A stretch of DNA of 64,000 bases, taken from the NCBI RefSeq assembly GCF_965224175.1, contig NZ_OZ245041.1, positions 2,728,001-2,792,000 of the forward strand, written 5' to 3'. The position numbers and the translations under genes are program-made. Positions 60,215 to 64,000 of the stretch are shown one piece after another; positions within the stretch are counted from its first letter, which is position 1; every line of letters begins with the position of its first letter. The DNA comes from Kordia sp965224175 (GTDB lineage: Bacteria; Bacteroidota; Bacteroidia; Flavobacteriales; Flavobacteriaceae). The notes under the pieces are model-generated. The model saw only the letters and a program-made list of their open reading frames with translations, was not told the origin of the DNA and did not search any database.

Positions 60215-60801
60215 TGAGATATTGGTGCTTTTTATTATTTGTATGTTTTTCATTCTGCTGTACAGCACAAAATTCATTTAAACATGAAAAAGAAGAACGC
60301 ATTGAAAAGAAGTTATTTCCTAAAAATGCTTTAGAACTTCTAAACAAAACGTTACCTCAAAAAGTAAAGCGAATAAAATACTATAAAGAACAAGATAGCA
60401 CGAAGATTAGCTATGAAACGAAGCTAAAATATAAAGGACGAAAATATAGTATTGAGTTTAGCAAAAATGGTGTTTTGGAAGATGTAGAAATCACTATAAA
60501 ACAAAAACATATTCCGCCAAAAACACTTGAAATGATTAAGAAATATATGTACAATTCGTATGCTTCTTTTCGCTTCAAAAAAATTCAACGTCAATATAAA
60601 AATAACGCAAGAATTGATGCAGAAAATACCATAAACAATGCATTTTCTAACGATAAAAACAGTCCGTTTTCATATGAAATCATAGCAGAAGTAAAAACAA
60701 AAAAGAAGCGTTATTTTATCGAAATTACTTTTACAAAAGATGGCGACTTCGAGTTAAAGAGAACAATTATTCAATCTTCGTATGACCACATTTTATACTA
60801 A
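60214..60801 (+). CDS. Hypothetical secreted protein with PepSY-like features
   Basis: The 195-residue product has a signal peptide (FLLFVCFSFCCTAQ) and two repeats of a beta-helix-beta pattern (KKRYFIEITFTKDGDFEL, KGRKYSIEFSKNGVLEDVEI), which resembles PepSY-like secreted proteins in this phylum. No function is known. It overlaps tag by 1 bp and the DUF2490 gene by 20 bp, so it is tightly packed in the operon. Confidence 0.7.
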   Translation: MRYWCFLLFVCFSFCCTAQNSFKHEKEERIEKKLFPKNALELLNKTLPQKVKRIKYYKEQDSTKISYETKLKYKGRKYSIEFSKNGVLEDVEITIKQKHIPPKTLEMIKKYMYNSYASFRFKKIQRQYKNNARIDAENTINNAFSNDKNSPFSYEIIAEVKTKKKRYFIEITFTKDGDFELKRTIIQSSYDHILY

Positions 60802-61468
60802 ATTTTTTATTCCGTTTGCGATCTTTCTCTGCTCGTATTCGATGTGTTCACAGAATGATTTTACTACTTTTTTTGAACCTTCATTTGCTGTAAATCATAA
60901 AGTAAATGACAGTTATAAACTAAATTTTTCTACGGTAACTAGAAATTATGTCTATCGCGACGATGAATTTGAGTTTACAACACGACAACTTCAATTTGTA
61001 CATTTTTCAACCTATAGCTTTAACTCAAATCATAGTGTCAGTGGAGGAATTATGTATCGTTTCCGAGAAAACTTTGAAGATAAAAGCAACGAATTACGTC
61101 TCACACAACAATATAATTACGCATATAGACCCAATATAGTGCGCTTTGGACATCGTTTTCGAAGTGAACAACGCATTACAACCAACAATACCATACATCG
61201 CTTTCGCTATCGTTTTACCATTGATTTGCCGCTTTCAGGTGAAAAATTGGATATTGGCGAACCATATTTTGTAGCCAATGCAGAATCCTTATTGAGTATC
61301 GTAAAAACTGCTACTCCGCAAATAGATCAGCGATTTACTTCACAAATTGGTTGGCAATGGACAGAAAGCTTAAAGTTTCAAACAGGTTTGGAATATCGTT
61401 TTGAAAATTACAACCAAACCACGCAAGAAATTTTGTTTGTACTTACTTCTGTGATCTTGAATTTGTAG
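60782..61468 (+). CDS. DUF2490 outer-membrane-like protein
   Basis: The 228-residue protein has a signal peptide (FIPFAIFLCSYSMCSQ) and alternating strands rich in aromatic residues (KLNFSTVTRNYVY, TRQLQFVHFSTY, FRSEQRI), typical of DUF2490 barrels. It ends LFVLTSVILNL. Its start lies inside the preceding gene (20-bp overlap). Likely in the outer membrane; function unknown. Confidence 0.82.
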   Translation: MTTFYTKFFIPFAIFLCSYSMCSQNDFTTFFEPSFAVNHKVNDSYKLNFSTVTRNYVYRDDEFEFTTRQLQFVHFSTYSFNSNHSVSGGIMYRFRENFEDKSNELRLTQQYNYAYRPNIVRFGHRFRSEQRITTNNTIHRFRYRFTIDLPLSGEKLDIGEPYFVANAESLLSIVKTATPQIDQRFTSQIGWQWTESLKFQTGLEYRFENYNQTTQEILFVLTSVILNL

Positions 61469-61490
61469 TTTCTAAGATTCTCCAATCAAA

Positions 61491-61510
61491 ACTGTTCTCG
61501 ATACAATGAA
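61491..61510 (+). repeat. Truncated dispersed repeat (left block only)
   Basis: ACTGTTCTCGATACAATGAA matches the left block of the repeat at 14677; the right block is absent. Confidence 0.4.
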
Positions 61511-61519
61511 TCACAGGTT

Positions 61520-62149
61520 TTACAAATACGATAAAAATACTTCCCGCGGCACTTCGTATGCGCCTAAACTTGCCAAATGATTGGTGTACATCTGACAATC
61601 AACCAACTGACAACCATTTGCTTTTAATTTCTCTATCAAATAAATAAAACCATATTTGCTGGCATTGCTTTCAAAACTAAACATGCTTTCTCCACAAAAA
61701 ACGTGTCCTAAATTAATACCATAAATGCCACCAACAAGCATGTTATCTCGCCAAACCTCAACAGAAGTAGCATAGCCCATTTCGTGAAGTTTGATGTACG
61801 CGTCTTCCATTTCGGAAGTAATCCAAGTGTCATCTTGCCCAGGACGTTCAATGAGTGCACAAGCGCGAATTACATGTCGGAATGCTTTATTATAAGTTAC
61901 TGTAAATGCTTCCCTGCGTATCAATTTTTTCATACTTTTCGATACTTTCAAGTCATCAGGAAATAAAACCATTCTCGGATCGGGTGACCACCAAATAATA
62001 GGTTCATCCTCACTATACCAAGGAAAAATACCGTTTTTATAGGCAAGCAACAATCGTTCTGGCTGTAAATCGCCACCAATCGCCAAAATGCCTTCTGGGG
62101 AAGTTTCTTCAATTGAAGGAAACGCTATTTCGTCTGTTAAAAGATACAT
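61520..62149 (-). CDS. aat: Leucyl/phenylalanyl-tRNA--protein transferase
   Basis: The 209-residue enzyme adds Leu or Phe to N-terminal Lys/Arg of proteins, targeting them to ClpAP (N-degron pathway). Evidence is GILAIGGDLQPERLLLAYKN, GIFPWYSEDEPIIWWSPDPR and GGIYGINLGHVFCGESMFS, the Aat signatures. The length is normal. It stands alone. Confidence 0.94.
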   Translation of the reverse strand: MYLLTDEIAFPSIEETSPEGILAIGGDLQPERLLLAYKNGIFPWYSEDEPIIWWSPDPRMVLFPDDLKVSKSMKKLIRREAFTVTYNKAFRHVIRACALIERPGQDDTWITSEMEDAYIKLHEMGYATSVEVWRDNMLVGGIYGINLGHVFCGESMFSFESNASKYGFIYLIEKLKANGCQLVDCQMYTNHLASLGAYEVPREVFLSYL

Positions 62150-62315
62150 GTAATTCTGATTATCTAGTTGTCACTTTTAGAAAAGAAAAGGTAATACTTT
62201 GATTTTTAGTAATTTTTCGCCAAATTTGTAATTAGTCTTAATATAGCTAAACATTTATTTTCATCATTGCTTTTTGAATTAGTGTATTAAGATTAAAGCC
62301 TAAAACCACAATATT

Positions 62316-62340
62316 AAGTCCCGTTTTCGGGACTTTTTTT
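62316..62340 (+). terminator. Plus-strand terminator without an obvious upstream gene
   Basis: The arms AAGTCCCG / CGGGACTT form an 8-bp stem with a TTTT loop followed by TTTTTTT on the plus strand. The preceding plus-strand gene ends at 61468, with a minus-strand gene between. On the minus side it lies just after the fatty-acid transporter stop, but without a T-run. Confidence 0.7.
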
Positions 62341-63730
62341 ATAGTAATAAAAGTCCTAAAATATACACTGCAGAACCTACCAACATCAAAATAATAGTAT
62401 AGGGTAATATTTCTTTTGCTTTTAATCGTGTAATACCTAACAAAGGTAATGCCCAAAATGGTTGCAACATATTGGTAATTTGATCTCCGTACGCCAACGC
62501 CATAATTGCCTTTTGCAGCGGAACTCCTAATTCTAAAGCTGATTTAATGACAATTGGACCTTGTACTGCCCATTGTCCACCGCCACTTGGCACAAATATA
62601 TTGACCAATCCAGCGCTAAAAAATGTAAATATCGGTAATGTGGTTTCGGTAGCAACCGACACAAAGCTATCGGAAATCATAGTGACCATTCCTGAACTTT
62701 TCATGATTCCCATAATTCCAAAATACAACGGAAATTGGATTAAAATCCCTGAAGTTCCTTTGATCGCTTCTTCTACAGCATTGAGGAAACTTTTAAAATT
62801 TCCATGCAAAACAATCGCTACGCCTAACATGAAAAAATTTAACATATTAGGTGAAATCTTTATTTCTGAAAGTGAACTTAAATTATCTGCGTATTGAATA
62901 AAAAACACAACTAATAACAAGATTCCGAATACTATCGCAAATACAGGAGAATAGTCAAGTTTTTCAGCGCCTTCCAAATCTTCTTTTCCCTTTGTATCAA
63001 ATTGATACTTTGGCAAATTTAACTTTGTTGGTGTTGCTTTTTTAGCAAGCAAACGTAATGTAAAAGGAATGATAATTAATAAAATTCCAAACAATAATAA
63101 ATTCCACCAACTAAAAATAGTACTACTTGAAGTAATCACTTCTGGAACTTTTCCGAATGTATCTACATCTAATATTCCATTCATCATTTCTAACAAATGA
63201 CCTTGCTCTGCTACTTTTGAAGGAGCCGAACCACTAATTCCACCATGCCAAACCATTAACCCTACATAACCTGCCGCACCTACTAATGGATAGTTTATAG
63301 GAATTTGATTTTGCTGCGCATGTTCTCCAACTTTTCTAGCGAGAATTGCTCCAAATATCAAACCCAATCCCCAATTAAAGAACGCAACTAACATCGTTGT
63401 CACACTTACTAGAATTACAGCACTCGTTGTATTTGTCACAGATTTTGTGATACTAATAATGACTTTATTGACAGGTTTACTCAACACCAATACATGCCCT
63501 AAGACAAGAATTAGCATCATTTGATAGGCAAATACCAATAATCCTGAATTCCAAATTCCATCTTCCCAAAACGACAATACTTCTACAAAATGAGTTGCTG
63601 TATTCGCTTCATCAGGTTTTGTGAGAAATGTTGCTAAAACAATCGTAATAAGTGTTAATAATACCGCAATGGTAAACGGCGAAGGCAAATAACGCTTAAA
63701 AATAGTTTCGATGGCTTTGGTGATGCGCAT
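62339..63730 (-). CDS. Short-chain fatty acid transporter (AtoE family)
   Basis: The 463-residue membrane protein has about ten to twelve helices. FKRYLPSPFTIAVLLTLITI at the N-terminus, then WGLGLIFGAILARKVG and FVPSGGGQWAVQGPIV (near 380) are the AtoE/TIGR00366 pattern. It would take up acetoacetate or short-chain fatty acids. It is a single gene; a 21-bp region with a hairpin lies past its stop. Confidence 0.88.
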   Translation of the reverse strand: MRITKAIETIFKRYLPSPFTIAVLLTLITIVLATFLTKPDEANTATHFVEVLSFWEDGIWNSGLLVFAYQMMLILVLGHVLVLSKPVNKVIISITKSVTNTTSAVILVSVTTMLVAFFNWGLGLIFGAILARKVGEHAQQNQIPINYPLVGAAGYVGLMVWHGGISGSAPSKVAEQGHLLEMMNGILDVDTFGKVPEVITSSSTIFSWWNLLLFGILLIIIPFTLRLLAKKATPTKLNLPKYQFDTKGKEDLEGAEKLDYSPVFAIVFGILLLVVFFIQYADNLSSLSEIKISPNMLNFFMLGVAIVLHGNFKSFLNAVEEAIKGTSGILIQFPLYFGIMGIMKSSGMVTMISDSFVSVATETTLPIFTFFSAGLVNIFVPSGGGQWAVQGPIVIKSALELGVPLQKAIMALAYGDQITNMLQPFWALPLLGITRLKAKEILPYTIILMLVGSAVYILGLLLL

Positions 63731-63830
63731 GGTTAATTTTTGGGTGAATTTACGAAAATATTAGCTTAGACATTCAGACACTTTACTACTAACCTTTTTC
63801 TACTTTGCTTTTGGATTGTTTTGAGTAATT

Positions 63831-63878
63831 TTGAATGTTGAATGTTGAATGTTGAATGTTGAATGTTGAATGTTGAAT
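63831..63878. repeat. Heptamer tandem repeat (TTGAATG)6+
   Basis: Six perfect copies of TTGAATG and a partial seventh run head to tail in non-coding DNA upstream of the fatty-acid transporter gene. The flanks are AT-rich and no coding frame is supported between 63731 and the window end. Confidence 0.9.
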
Positions 63879-64000
63879 ACAAAATTACTTTACTGAAAAG
63901 TTCTAGATTGTTTTCTGGATATTTCTTTGAAAAAATTGTGAAAAGAAATGTTTTTGAAATTAAAATCTATTTTTTTGTTTAAAAGGTTTTTCAAAAAATT

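Noticed and set aside
62247..62456. Open frame on the minus strand spanning the terminator hairpin near 62.3 kb
   Set aside because: It overlaps the 3' end of the fatty-acid transporter gene and runs through the hairpin, and its translation has no protein-like pattern.
63831..63878. Possible CRISPR repeat
   Set aside because: The units are 7 bp, head to tail, with no spacers.
1..64000. tRNA, rRNA, insertion sequence or prophage genes
   Set aside because: No cloverleaf-like, rRNA-like, transposase, integrase or phage structural sequence was seen on either strand.

Overview
The window is AT-rich chromosomal DNA from a member of the Bacteroidota, almost certainly a marine-type Flavobacteriaceae (a Kordia-like organism would fit, but this is an inference). 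The evidence is TonB-dependent receptors with carboxypeptidase-like N-termini, a type IX secretion (T9SS) C-terminal domain, LytS/LytTR and PhoR/PhoB-type two-component pairs, DUF4271-hemD, an ftsX-DUF3098-uppP-truB cluster, DUF6090 and DUF4296 proteins, GG-type peptide leaders of the Bacteroidota kind, and many promoters with the TAnnTTTG -7 box of this phylum. I see no rRNA, tRNA, insertion sequence, prophage or CRISPR array.

Layout. 1-5.1 kb: the 5' part of a SIR2-like gene running off the window, a DUF6090 membrane protein and a very large lipoprotein joining a metallophosphoesterase, a kinase-like segment and an outer-membrane barrel. 5.1-6.1 kb: a small thiol-redox operon. 6.3-11.2 kb: an HD-domain protein fused to a Pycsar-effector-type membrane domain, a GAF protein and a soluble metallophosphoesterase. 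11.2-14.3 kb: an accessory patch with a GG-leader peptide, a secreted double-DTG aspartyl protease, small unknown genes, a remnant of an XRE-type regulator and copies of a dispersed repeat. 14.3-17.3 kb: ferredoxin, ferredoxin reductase, NifU-type and Mrp-type Fe-S genes. 17.6-20.1 kb: a membrane TPR/AraC-type regulator followed by two paralogous RiPP-like precursor peptides without modification enzymes.

20.1-24.6 kb: an alkyltransferase-like protein, a LysE exporter, TrmB, a glycosyltransferase and a PhoR/PhoB-type pair. 24.8-30.8 kb: a TonB-dependent receptor, a beta-helix lipoprotein and a T9SS-secreted protein; the receptor gene has a candidate Pho-box-like direct repeat upstream. 30.8-37.7 kb: a LuxE-like adenylation protein, a LytS/LytTR pair with an outer-membrane barrel protein, and a lipoprotein. 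37.8-53.4 kb: mostly housekeeping genes (tyrS, an epimerase, a DUF4296 lipoprotein, pyrC, a polyprenol-phosphate glycosyltransferase, hemD, pckA, a saccharopine dehydrogenase-like gene with an Lrp regulator, a membrane Zn peptidase, leuS). 53.5-64 kb: an ABC-2 exporter, ftsX, DUF3098, uppP, truB, a thioredoxin-like gene, tag, a DUF2490 protein, aat, a short-chain fatty acid transporter gene, and a heptamer tandem repeat near the end.

Most of the window is ordinary core genome. The places most likely to hold something undescribed are the peptide loci at 11.4-12.9 kb and 17.6-20.1 kb, the tripartite protein at 1.4-5.1 kb, the HD/Pycsar-effector fusion at 6.3 kb, and the dispersed intergenic repeat family.
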